From: DYIU01 sp038326775
Lineage (GTDB): Bacteria; Actinomycetota; Geothermincolia; Fen-727; Anoxymicrobiaceae
Assembly: GCA_038326775.1 (NCBI GenBank)
Contig: JBBQKJ010000001.1
Location: forward strand, 1 to 64,000
DNA length: 64,000 nt
Direction of reading: 5' to 3'
The notes below the pieces were generated by a model. It had not been told where the DNA came from. It searched no databases and saw only the letters and a program-made list of their open reading frames with translations. Each line of letters opens with the position of its first letter. The first letter of the stretch is position 1. The position numbers and the translations under genes were made by a program. Of this stretch, positions 24,893 through 33,050 are shown piece by piece.

Positions 24893-26389
24893 ATGGAGAT
24901 CCATATGAACCCGAACAAGCTGGTCCAGTTCCTGGGCAAGCCCCCGGATGAGTTTACCAAGCGAGACATAATGAGGTTCATCGAGGCAAATGACATAAAG
25001 ATGGTGAACTTCCGCTACGTCGGCGGCGACGGTAGGCTCAAGCAACTGAACTTTATCATCAACGACCGGGCCCAGCTGGACCAGCTGCTCTCGGTAGGGG
25101 AGCGGGTCGACGGCTCCAGCCTCTTTTCCTACATAGATGCCGCCTCGAGCGACCTGTACGTGATACCCAGGTTCAAGACCGCCTACGTCAACCCGTTTTC
25201 TAACATACCGGCGCTGGACATACTCTGCTCTTACTATACACACGAGGGGGAACCGCTGCCCAGCTCGCCCGAGAACGTCCTCAGGAAGGCGCACCAGGCG
25301 CTGCAGAAGAAGACCGGGATGACCCTTCAGGCGATGGGCGAGCTCGAATACTACGTCTTCTCCGACAAGCAGGAGGTGTACCCCAGCGACCCACAGAAGG
25401 GCTACCACGAGTCCTCTCCCTTCTCCAAATGGGAGCTCCTGCGGCGCGAGGCGATGCAGACTATCGCCCAGTCGGGTGGGACCATAAAGTATGGGCACAC
25501 CGAGGTGGGCTTCGTCAGCGGCGAGTACCAGAACATGGAGCAGCACGAGATCGAGTTCACCCCGGTGCCGCTCGAGGACGCGGCTGACCAGATCGTCGTG
25601 GGCAAGTACATCCTGAGGATGACCGGGTACAAGCACAACGTCCCCATAAGCTTCGCGCCGAAGGTGCTGGTGGGCCACGCCGGCAGCGGGTTGCACATCC
25701 ACTCCAAGCTCATGGATGGCAAGCGGAATGTGCTCGTAGAGAACGAACAGCTGAGCGACGTGGCAAGGAAGACGATAGCCGGGTATCTGAGGATGGCCAG
25801 GTCGCTGACCGCTTTCGGGAACACCGTCCCGCTTTCTTACCTGAGGCTGGTGCCCCACCAGGAAGCGCCCACAAATATCTGCTGGGGTGACAGGAACCGC
25901 TCGACGCTGGTCAGGGTCCCGCTGGGTTGGCTCGGCGTGGGCGACATGGTAAAGGACGCCAACCCCCAGGAGACCGAAGAGTACACCGGTGCGGTGGACA
26001 ACCAGACCATCGAGTTCCGCTCCCCCGACGGCTCCGCCAACATATATTTCCTCCTTGCCGGGCTCGCGGTGGCGGCCCGCCACGGGCAGGAGATGGCGAA
26101 CGCCCTCGATTACGCGAACAAGCTCTACACGGGCGTCAATATTTTCGAGGATGAGCACAGCGAGGTCAGGGAGAAGTTGCCGCAGCTGCCCTCCTCCTGC
26201 TGGGAGTCGGCCGGGTGCCTGCTCGAGGACAGGGAGATCTACGAGGCGGACGGTGTCTTCTCGCCGGTCCTGATCGACGGGGTGGCCGATATGCTCAAGA
26301 GCTACGATGACAAGGACCTGAGCGAGAGGTTGTACGGCAAGGACGACGAGATAGAGAAGCTCGTCGAGGAGTACCTGCACTGCTCCTGA
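24893..26389 (+). CDS. Glutamine synthetase family protein (type I-like)
   Basis: ATP-dependent ligase of the GlnA superfamily, 498 residues. The N-terminal beta-grasp domain is present (about 18-105, YVGGDGRLKQLNF and DGSSLFSY). Catalytic-domain motifs are MGELEYYVF (metal Glu), GHAGSGLHIHSKL (ammonium/metal His), NRSTLVRVP and TIEFRSPDGSANIYFLLAGL. The C-terminal NLYDLPPEE-type adenylylation loop of classical GlnA is absent; the matching place reads GVNIFEDEHSEVREKLPQLP. It may therefore be a non-adenylylated GS or a gamma-glutamyl ligase acting on another amine. The ATG follows AGGAAGG; ATG 24905 is an alternative. Confidence 0.82.
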   Translation: MEIHMNPNKLVQFLGKPPDEFTKRDIMRFIEANDIKMVNFRYVGGDGRLKQLNFIINDRAQLDQLLSVGERVDGSSLFSYIDAASSDLYVIPRFKTAYVNPFSNIPALDILCSYYTHEGEPLPSSPENVLRKAHQALQKKTGMTLQAMGELEYYVFSDKQEVYPSDPQKGYHESSPFSKWELLRREAMQTIAQSGGTIKYGHTEVGFVSGEYQNMEQHEIEFTPVPLEDAADQIVVGKYILRMTGYKHNVPISFAPKVLVGHAGSGLHIHSKLMDGKRNVLVENEQLSDVARKTIAGYLRMARSLTAFGNTVPLSYLRLVPHQEAPTNICWGDRNRSTLVRVPLGWLGVGDMVKDANPQETEEYTGAVDNQTIEFRSPDGSANIYFLLAGLAVAARHGQEMANALDYANKLYTGVNIFEDEHSEVREKLPQLPSSCWESAGCLLEDREIYEADGVFSPVLIDGVADMLKSYDDKDLSERLYGKDDEIEKLVEEYLHCS

Positions 26390-26409
26390 TCCGCGGAAAC
26401 AGGGCACAG

Positions 26410-27282
26410 ATGAAAGACAGGCCTATAGGGATGTTCGACAGCGGCCTCGGTGGCCTGACGGTCATGAGGTCGGTCATCGACAGGCTTCCCGGCGAGCACG
26501 TGATCTACCTGGGCGACGATGCGCGCGGGCCTTACGGCCCGAGGGACATACGCGAGGTCCGCCGTTTTTCGAGGGAGATAATCGACTACATGCTGGGGTT
26601 CGACGTCAAGATGGTGGTCATCGCCTGCAACTCGGCCACCGCCGCCGTGCTGGATGAGGCCCAGCGCGACTATAACATCCCGGTTGTCGGAGTCGTCACG
26701 CCTGGCGCGCGCGCCGCGCTGAGGCGCTCCAGGCGGCTCAACATCGGTGTGATAGGCACGAGGTGCACCATCGGCAGCGGCTCGTACGAACGCGCTATCG
26801 GGAAGCTCGACCCGCGGGCCACCATATTCAGCCAGGCCTGCCCCGAGTTCGTGGAGTTCGTCGAGCGCGGAGAGGTCACCGGCGACCACATCAGCGAGAT
26901 AGCGATGGGATACCTGGAGCCAATGGTGGAGGCTGGGATAGACACGCTTATCATGGGATGCACTCATTACCCCTTGCTGGAGGGGCTGCTCCACGAGGTG
27001 GTGGGGGCCGAGGTCGCTCTGATAAGCAGTGCCGAGGAGACCGCGGCCGAGGTGGAGGACATCCTCGGCCGCCTGGGCTGGCTGAGAGAGGACGCACCCG
27101 GCAGGCATTTCTTCCTCACCACCGGAGATGTGGACAAGTCCATCCGCCTGGGCAGGTTGTTCCTGGGCCCCGAGGTGAGCGATGTCACCCACGTCGGCCT
27201 TCAGTTCGACCGGCATCCGGCGCTGGGCCTCGAGTCGGCGGCGGGCGCGGGCGGACATGAAGGCGCGGGCGATGAGCTTTAA
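26410..27282 (+). CDS. murI: Glutamate racemase
   Basis: Makes D-glutamate for peptidoglycan. It has the N-terminal GMFDSGLGGLTV motif and the two catalytic cysteines, Cys73 in IACNSATA and Cys184 in MGCTHYPLL. The length of 290 includes a slightly extended glycine-rich tail. The ATG is 20 bases after the GS stop. The following three genes repeat the mycobacterial order murI-MBL-rph-rdgB. Confidence 0.93.
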   Translation: MKDRPIGMFDSGLGGLTVMRSVIDRLPGEHVIYLGDDARGPYGPRDIREVRRFSREIIDYMLGFDVKMVVIACNSATAAVLDEAQRDYNIPVVGVVTPGARAALRRSRRLNIGVIGTRCTIGSGSYERAIGKLDPRATIFSQACPEFVEFVERGEVTGDHISEIAMGYLEPMVEAGIDTLIMGCTHYPLLEGLLHEVVGAEVALISSAEETAAEVEDILGRLGWLREDAPGRHFFLTTGDVDKSIRLGRLFLGPEVSDVTHVGLQFDRHPALGLESAAGAGGHEGAGDEL

Positions 27283-28045
27283 GGTCGTCGTCACCGGGAG
27301 CTCGGGTGGCTACGCGGGAGCCGGCAAGGCCTGCAGCGGCTACCTGCTTCAGTGCGAGGGCCGCACGCTCGCGCTCGACCTGGGCCCGGGCGCGCTGTCG
27401 AACCTCCTGAGGCATGTGGAAGCCGACGCGCTCGGCGGGCTGGCGATATCGCACTTGCACTACGATCACTACATGGACATCTACGGGCTGCTCACCGCGA
27501 GAAGGTTCTGGCCTGCTTCCCTGCCGCCCCTGCCCCTTCTCGCGCCGCCCGGCACGGCCGAGCACGTCGGCATGGTCATCTACGAGGAGAGCCGTCCCAT
27601 CTTCATGGAGTGCCTGGAGATAACCGACCTCGGCTCCGGTGGGGAGTTCGAGTTCGCGGGTTTCGAGGTAAGCGCACTGCCGGTGCGGCATATCGATAAC
27701 GCGTTCGCTTTCCGCGTGAGAGCAGGCGGCCGGTCGGTGTGTTACTCGGGCGACAGCGACCGCTGCGACGCTTTGCTGGAGCTCGCGAGCGGGGCCGACC
27801 TCTTCATCTGCGAATCCACCTTCACCAGCGAGTTGCCCGTCAAGCTGCCCGGGCACCTTTCCGCCAAGGAGGCGGGGGAGATAGCGGCCGAGGCGAAGGT
27901 GGGAGCGCTGATGCTGACCCACCTGTGGCCGACGCTCGACGGTGAGCGCGCGGTCGAGGACGCCCGCGGGGCCTACGACGGCCCTGTTGACCTGGCGACC
28001 GAGGGGCTGACGCTGTTCGTCGGCCCGTACCCGGTCACCACCTGA
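27272..28045 (+). CDS. Metallo-beta-lactamase fold hydrolase (Rv1339-type)
   Basis: A 257-residue MBL-fold protein. The metal site is seen in ISHLHYDHYMDIYGL (HxHxDH), LPVRHIDN, CYSGDSDR and LMLTHLWP. By position between murI and rph it matches mycobacterial Rv1339, described as an atypical cyclic-AMP phosphodiesterase. That activity here is inference from synteny. The start ATG 27272 overlaps the murI end by 11 bases; ATG 27257 is an alternative. Confidence 0.82.
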   Translation: MSFKVVVTGSSGGYAGAGKACSGYLLQCEGRTLALDLGPGALSNLLRHVEADALGGLAISHLHYDHYMDIYGLLTARRFWPASLPPLPLLAPPGTAEHVGMVIYEESRPIFMECLEITDLGSGGEFEFAGFEVSALPVRHIDNAFAFRVRAGGRSVCYSGDSDRCDALLELASGADLFICESTFTSELPVKLPGHLSAKEAGEIAAEAKVGALMLTHLWPTLDGERAVEDARGAYDGPVDLATEGLTLFVGPYPVTT

Positions 28046-28062
28046 CCTGAAGGGGGGACGCT

Positions 28063-28782
28063 TTGATAAGGACTGACGGAAGGCAGCCTGACCAGATGCG
28101 AGAGGTCAGGATAACCAGGGGCTATATTCCTCACGCCGAGGGCTCTGTGCTGATGGAGCTGGGGCGGACGCGGGTCATCTGCGCCGTGACATACGAGGAG
28201 AGCGCCCCGCCGCATTGCAAGGGGACCGGCAGCGGCTGGGTGACCGCGGAGTACTCCATGCTCCCGAGGGCGACCTCGGAGCGCAGCAGGAGGGAGGCCG
28301 TGCTGGGGCGCCAGGGCGGGCGCACGATGGAGATACAGCGCCTCATCGGCCGTTCCCTTCGAGCCGTCACCGACATGAGCGCCTTCCCCGACAGGACCTT
28401 CTGGGTTGACTGCGATGTTATCGAAGCGGACGGCGGGACGCGCACCGCGGCCATTACCGGGGCTTACGTGGCCCTGCGCGACGCGTTCGCTACCATGATC
28501 GACGAGGGCGCGCTCCAGAGGGACCCTTCCATTGGCCACCTCGCGGCGGTGAGCGCGGGCATGATCAACGGTGTCCCCTGCCTCGACCTGTGTTTCGAGG
28601 AGGACTTTCACGCCGAGGTCGACCTCAACCTGGTGGCCAACGACGCGGGTGAGATCATAGAGATACAGGGCACGTCAGAGCGAAAAGCCCTGCTGCGCGC
28701 CGACATGGACACTATGTTGGACATGGGCCTGTCCGGCGTCAATCAACTGATCGATTACCAGAGGTCGGTGCTGGCCGGGTGA
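28063..28782 (+). CDS. rph: Ribonuclease PH
   Basis: Phosphorolytic 3'-5' exoribonuclease that trims tRNA 3' ends. It opens RTDGRQPDQMREVRITRGY, has GSGWVTAEYSMLPRAT near 58, GRQGGRTMEIQRLIGRSLRA near 85 and the metal-binding DCDVIEADGGTRTA near 117. The length of 239 is standard. TTG start behind AAGGGGGG. Confidence 0.95.
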   Translation: MIRTDGRQPDQMREVRITRGYIPHAEGSVLMELGRTRVICAVTYEESAPPHCKGTGSGWVTAEYSMLPRATSERSRREAVLGRQGGRTMEIQRLIGRSLRAVTDMSAFPDRTFWVDCDVIEADGGTRTAAITGAYVALRDAFATMIDEGALQRDPSIGHLAAVSAGMINGVPCLDLCFEEDFHAEVDLNLVANDAGEIIEIQGTSERKALLRADMDTMLDMGLSGVNQLIDYQRSVLAG

Positions 28783-28813
28783 GGGCGGTCCGGCCGAGAA
28801 GGCGAGATTCATA

Positions 28814-29425
28814 TTGATCGTGGACCTGGAATTAATCATCGCCACCAGGAACAACGGCAAGATACGCGAGATACGGGATGTCCTGAACACGCCCGGGCTG
28901 CGCCTGCGCACCTTTGAAGAGTTCGAGGATTTCGGCGAGCCCGAGGAGACCGGCTCGACCCTGGAGGAGAACGCTCTCATCAAGGCTGAAGAGCTCCGGG
29001 ATCGGTTCGGGCTGCCCGCGCTCGCGGACGACTCCGGGTTGCTCGTGGACGCGCTTGACGGACGGCCGGGCGTTCACTCGTCGCGTTATGCCGGACCCGA
29101 GGGGGACCCCGGGCGCAACATCGACCGGCTGCTTTCGGAGCTTCTGGGGGTGCCGGAAAGAGAGCGCACGGCGCGCTTCTCCTGCATGATGGCGCTGGCA
29201 TTGCCCGGCGGAGAGGCGCACCTGACCCGCGGGGAGTGCGAGGGGCTGATACTCACCGGGCGACGGGGGCTGGGCGGCTTCGGTTACGACCCCGTGTTTA
29301 TGCCCGCCGGCTTCGAGCGCTCCATGGCCGAGCTCACCCTGGAGGAGAAGAACGCCATCAGCCACAGGGGGAAGGCACTTCGCGCCATGAGTGAGTTCAT
29401 CCTGCGCGGCCTCGGAACAGTCTGA
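28814..29425 (+). CDS. rdgB: XTP/dITP diphosphatase (RdgB/HAM1)
   Basis: Removes non-canonical purine nucleotides (XTP, dITP) by pyrophosphohydrolysis. It has IIATRNNGKIREI, ETGSTLEENALIKAE, LADDSGLLVDALDGRPGVHSSRYAG (in two parts), GGFGYDPVFMP and the ending SHRGKALRAMSEF. Length about 200. TTG 28814 or GTG 28820 may be the start. Last gene of the murI-rph-rdgB run. Confidence 0.92.
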   Translation: MIVDLELIIATRNNGKIREIRDVLNTPGLRLRTFEEFEDFGEPEETGSTLEENALIKAEELRDRFGLPALADDSGLLVDALDGRPGVHSSRYAGPEGDPGRNIDRLLSELLGVPERERTARFSCMMALALPGGEAHLTRGECEGLILTGRRGLGGFGYDPVFMPAGFERSMAELTLEEKNAISHRGKALRAMSEFILRGLGTV

Positions 29426-29463
29426 AGCACTGGCGTGTCACGGAGGAGCATTCCACGCGGGTT

Positions 29464-30189
29464 CTAAAGATCGAACTTGGACCCGGATTCGATGACTGCG
29501 AGGGCAAGGAGGCCGCGCAGCATGAGCGTTACCTGTTCGTCGAGTATCCGGGCGCACTTGTAGGTCTCTTCGGGGCCTCCTCCAATCGGGTCATGGACGG
29601 CGCTGACCTGGTGGAAGCAGGGGGAGAATAGCGTCAGGAGCTCGAAGATGTTGAGCTCCACTCCCGCCAGCGGCCGCATAAGCTCGCGCATGGCGTTCTG
29701 CAAGGCTTCCGCCGCCAGCTTCAGGCCGCGCCCGAGCCCCTCGGGGGGCAGGCTCCGGGCGGCTTCCACCCAATCGCGGGCCTCGAGGCTGGTGCCCCGC
29801 CATTCGAGCAGCGTTTCGATGGCGCCGTTTATCTCCATCATCGAGAAATACTTGCGCATCTGTTCGGGGAAACGGCTCGCAAGGATGTACGACTGCTGCC
29901 GGGTCATGGTCACCGCGATGTCGCAGCGCCGCATATGCTCTTCGTCCGCCCGCGAGGCAGTTGTGTGAAGCGCGGGCACGCCCAGGTACTCAAGCGCCAT
30001 CATCGCGTCGCCGTGCGGCGCCGCGTCGTTCTCGGCCTCCAGGCCGCAGGACTCGGCGGCAACAAGAACGGCCGATCCGCCCAGCAGCTCCTCGGAGCGA
30101 GCCTTCAGGAGGCACTCGGAGATGACGCTGCGCATTATGTTGCCCGCGCAGACGAAAAGGATGTTCAAGGTGCCGGGGGCTTCGGTCAT
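29464..30189 (-). CDS. Low-molecular-weight protein tyrosine phosphatase-like protein
   Basis: The N-terminal P-loop LFVCAGNIMRSVISE carries the CX5R catalytic motif, and the general-acid loop appears as HDPIGGGPEETYKCARIL near the C-terminus. The 241 residues exceed the usual 150; the extra part (about 85-175) is helical and not recognised. The standard loop is CxGNxCRSP, and here the second Cys and Pro are replaced by Met and Val. Arsenate reductase or a phosphatase for a non-protein substrate are alternatives. It is followed four bases later by the lipid-kinase-like gene. Confidence 0.7.
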   Translation of the reverse strand: MTEAPGTLNILFVCAGNIMRSVISECLLKARSEELLGGSAVLVAAESCGLEAENDAAPHGDAMMALEYLGVPALHTTASRADEEHMRRCDIAVTMTRQQSYILASRFPEQMRKYFSMMEINGAIETLLEWRGTSLEARDWVEAARSLPPEGLGRGLKLAAEALQNAMRELMRPLAGVELNIFELLTLFSPCFHQVSAVHDPIGGGPEETYKCARILDEQVTLMLRGLLALAVIESGSKFDL

Positions 30190-30193
30190 CGCC

Positions 30194-31195
30194 TCAGGAC
30201 CTGCCCGCGCCGGTCGGCGTCGGCATGATGATGTCTAACGCCTGGTTGTCGAGCGTTATATTGAACCTGGTGCCGCCGGGGTAGAAGTAGACATCGCCGT
30301 CTTCCTGTGAGTAGACGTCATCCACGACCTCGAGCGCCACCTGCACGCAATCGAAAACGCTTACCTGCTTGAACCTGTGGTGCTGCCCAAACTGGATCGA
30401 CATCGCCGCAATGAACGTCTTGGGCATGCTCATCGGTTTGGCCAGGACGACGTACAGCCTGCCGTCATCGGGCTGGGCGCCGGGGGCTATCTTGAAGGTG
30501 CGGGCATACTGGGCGATATTCGCTATCATGGCCCCGATCACCGGGCCCTCGTACTCCAGGCCGCTTGCCTTCAACCGGATGTTATAAGTGGGGACTCCCT
30601 TGAATATGAGGCCTACCGCGTGCTTGAGGGAGGCGTACCAGTAGCCGGCCACCCCGAACTTCTTGTACTTCTGCGAGCGGCGAGCGAGGTCGGCGTCGAG
30701 TCCGAACCCGATAATGTTGCTGCAGTACCTGAGCTGGCGCTGCTTGCTTTCTCCTTCGACCTCGATCTTGATGAGATCGATGGTGCGGACGCTGAAGTCC
30801 GTCAGCGCAGCGAGGCTGGTATCCACCGAGTCGAGTTTCATGGCGCGGCAGAAGTCGTTGGCGGTGCCCGCGGGCAAGGGAACAAGGACCACGTTCTTGT
30901 TGGAGCGCGAAAGCATGACGTTGTTGATGACCTGGTTGATAGCGCCGTCGCCGCCCACCACCATTATCACCCGCGAGCCCCCGAACCTCTTGGACCAGAA
31001 CTCGATGGTGGAACCCACGTCGTCGGGGTGGTCGGTGGAGGTCTCCTCGAAGTCCATTCCTTCTTTGCGAACCATACGGCGGACGGTGGACGCCTTCTCG
31101 GCGCCTTTCTTGCTCACGGGGTTCACCACCATGAGCAGACGCTCCTCAAGGCTCTTTATCCTGTCTACGAATCGCTGCTTTTCCGGATTTGTCAA
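30194..31195 (-). CDS. Diacylglycerol kinase family lipid kinase
   Basis: YegS/DgkB-type kinase of 333 residues. The catalytic domain shows MVVNPVSKKGAEKAS, the nucleotide-binding MVVGGDGAINQVINNVM and LVPLPAGTANDFCRAM; the C-terminal beta-domain follows. The TTG start lies four bases after GAGGAGGG. The first 12 residues contain a basic helix (KQRFVDRIKSLEERL). The phosphorylated lipid is unknown. It probably heads a two-gene operon with the phosphatase. Confidence 0.82.
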   Translation of the reverse strand: MTNPEKQRFVDRIKSLEERLLMVVNPVSKKGAEKASTVRRMVRKEGMDFEETSTDHPDDVGSTIEFWSKRFGGSRVIMVVGGDGAINQVINNVMLSRSNKNVVLVPLPAGTANDFCRAMKLDSVDTSLAALTDFSVRTIDLIKIEVEGESKQRQLRYCSNIIGFGLDADLARRSQKYKKFGVAGYWYASLKHAVGLIFKGVPTYNIRLKASGLEYEGPVIGAMIANIAQYARTFKIAPGAQPDDGRLYVVLAKPMSMPKTFIAAMSIQFGQHHRFKQVSVFDCVQVALEVVDDVYSQEDGDVYFYPGGTRFNITLDNQALDIIMPTPTGAGRS

Positions 31196-31253
31196 TGTAC
31201 CCTCCTCGAGAGCAAAAGAAATTATAGCACATCGATTTGCGGTCAGCTCACAG

Positions 31254-31277
31254 AATGCAACATCGGGGTCAGGTCAC
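31254..31277 (+). repeat. Left inverted repeat of the GDPD cassette
   Basis: A 24-base copy of the GGGGTCAGGTC repeat (starts AATGCAACATCGGGG) faces inward toward the GDPD gene. It matches 32037-32060 in inverted orientation with one mismatch. Confidence 0.8.
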
Positions 31278-31368
31278 ATTCTTGCGTTTTGCGAACGTAG
31301 TCACGCGCACGGACCTCCAGGACGCCTATTTGCTACTATGCTTATGTGCCAACTGGAGGGAGGCAAGA

Positions 31369-32040
31369 TTGCGGCTCATAGCCCACCGGGGCGGAAGGGG
31401 CTTCGGTACCGACAATACGCTCGAGGCGATGGAAGCGGCGGTCCGGGCCGGGGTCAGGATGATCGAGACCGATGTCCGGATGACCGCGGATGGGGAGCTG
31501 GTGATATGCCATGACGCTACGGTCTGGGGCCGCATGGTCTCTCACATGACCCTTGGGGAGCTCAGGAAACATGCTCCGGAGAGGCCCCTCCTCCGGGATG
31601 TGCTCGAGAGCCTGGCCGGCTGGGTCGCATTCGACATAGAGGTCAAGGATGCGTCGATGAAGGCCCTGGAGGAGCTGCTCGACATGCACAGCCTCGAGAG
31701 CGACACGCTGGTCACCTCTTTCAACGCCAGGTTCCTCGATGGGTTCAAGGCCCTGTTTCCCCGGGCGCGGACCGGCCACATCTACCGCCTGCCAACCGGT
31801 CAGGACAGGAAGCTGGAGAGCGCGACCAACATTGGCGCCGAGGTGATAGCCCCTCACTTCAACAGCATCAGCGAGGAGCTGGTGCGGAACGCTCACGAGC
31901 GCGGCATCGAGGTCTACGCCTGGACGGTCAACGACGAAAGTGATTTCCGGAAGCTTCACGGGTGGGGAGTGGACGGTGTTATCACCGACCGCTACCTGGA
32001 GCTCGAGCGCCTTCAGCTCGAGGGATTTGCACAAAAGTGA
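31369..32040 (+). CDS. Glycerophosphodiester phosphodiesterase family protein
   Basis: TIM-barrel enzyme (about 223 residues) that hydrolyses glycerophosphodiesters to glycerol 3-phosphate and an alcohol. Motifs are LIAHRGG, DNTLEAMEAAVRAGV, MIETDVRMTADGELVICHD and late AWTVND and GVDGVITDRY. The usual PENT metal-binding glutamate is aspartate here (TDNT). The TTG start at 31369 is chosen for its strong GGAGGGAGG; the frame stays open back to 31237 across the left repeat. The stop codon lies inside the right inverted repeat. No signal peptide, so it is likely cytoplasmic. Confidence 0.82.
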   Translation: MRLIAHRGGRGFGTDNTLEAMEAAVRAGVRMIETDVRMTADGELVICHDATVWGRMVSHMTLGELRKHAPERPLLRDVLESLAGWVAFDIEVKDASMKALEELLDMHSLESDTLVTSFNARFLDGFKALFPRARTGHIYRLPTGQDRKLESATNIGAEVIAPHFNSISEELVRNAHERGIEVYAWTVNDESDFRKLHGWGVDGVITDRYLELERLQLEGFAQK

Positions 32041-32060
32041 CCTGACCCCAATGTTGCATT
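32037..32060 (-). repeat. Right inverted repeat of the GDPD cassette
   Basis: Inverted partner of 31254-31277 (23 of 24 bases). It supplies the GDPD stop (TGA 32038-32040) and its outer edge touches the galE stop codon (TAA on the minus strand, 32061-32059). Confidence 0.8.
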
Positions 32061-33039
32061 AGTAGCCGTTGGGGTGGAGGGTGTGCCAGTCCCAGGCGGT
32101 CTGGACTATGTCGCGGAGCTCCTTGTAGGACGGCTCCCAGCCGAGCTCGGCACGGATGCGCTCCGAGGCGGCGACCAGCGAGGGCGGGTCACCCGGGCGA
32201 CGGGGCGCTTCGGTAACCTCGAACTCCCTGCCCGAGACTGCCTTCACGACCTCGATAACCTCTCTCACCGAGAAACCGCTGCCGTTGCCGAGGTTGAAGA
32301 CCCCGCTGGGGCGACCGGACGAAAGGTGCTCGAGCGCCAGTAGATGGGCCCTGGCGAGGTCGACCACGTGTATGTAGTCGCGAACGCACGTCCCGTCAGC
32401 GGTCGGGTAATCGGTACCGAAAACCGAGACGGCGCGCGCGTTCCCCAGGGCGGCGGCTATGACGTTCGGTATCAGGTGGGTCTCCGGGTCGTGGTCCTCG
32501 CCCAGGTCGTGGACGGGGTCGGCCCCGGCCGCGTTGAAGTACCTCAACGAGACGAAACGAAGGTCGCCCTTACGGTCGAGCTCCCCCAGCACCTGCTCTA
32601 TCATGACCTTCGACCTTCCGTAGGGGTTGATGGGGGAGGCGGGGGACTCCTCGGTTATGGGCACGCTCGACGGAACGCCGAACGTCGCCGCCGACGAGGA
32701 GAACACCATCCAGCCGCAGCCGCTCTCCACCAGCCCGCGCATGAGGTTGAGCCCCCCGGTGATGTTGTTCTCGAAGTACTCGAGCGGTTGCTCCATCGAG
32801 ACGCCGACCAGGCTCTTCGAGGCGAAGTGCATGCAGCCCTCCGGCTTGAACCGGCGGCAGGTCTCCACGACGCGGTCCCGGTCCTTGAGGTCGAGCACGG
32901 CAAGCCCGAGGCCCGCGGCCGCCTGCCGGTGCCCCTCGGAGAGGTCGTCCAGCACAAGCACCTCGTGACCCGAGTCGATGAGCATACGCGACATCACCGA
33001 CCCTATGTAACCGGCCCCCCCCGTGACCAGGACCTTCAT
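32059..33039 (-). CDS. galE: UDP-glucose 4-epimerase
   Basis: Interconverts UDP-glucose and UDP-galactose. It has VTGGAGYIGSVMSRMLI, a HFASKSLVGVSM segment, FSSSAATFG and the catalytic YGRSK pair near residues 140-145. SLRYFNAAGADP and the ending WDWHTLHPNGY are classic GalE. The length of 326 is full. Last gene of the galT-galK-galE operon; 11 bases separate it from galK. Confidence 0.94.
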   Translation of the reverse strand: MKVLVTGGAGYIGSVMSRMLIDSGHEVLVLDDLSEGHRQAAAGLGLAVLDLKDRDRVVETCRRFKPEGCMHFASKSLVGVSMEQPLEYFENNITGGLNLMRGLVESGCGWMVFSSSAATFGVPSSVPITEESPASPINPYGRSKVMIEQVLGELDRKGDLRFVSLRYFNAAGADPVHDLGEDHDPETHLIPNVIAAALGNARAVSVFGTDYPTADGTCVRDYIHVVDLARAHLLALEHLSSGRPSGVFNLGNGSGFSVREVIEVVKAVSGREFEVTEAPRRPGDPPSLVAASERIRAELGWEPSYKELRDIVQTAWDWHTLHPNGY

Positions 33040-33050
33040 GCTTCCGCCTT

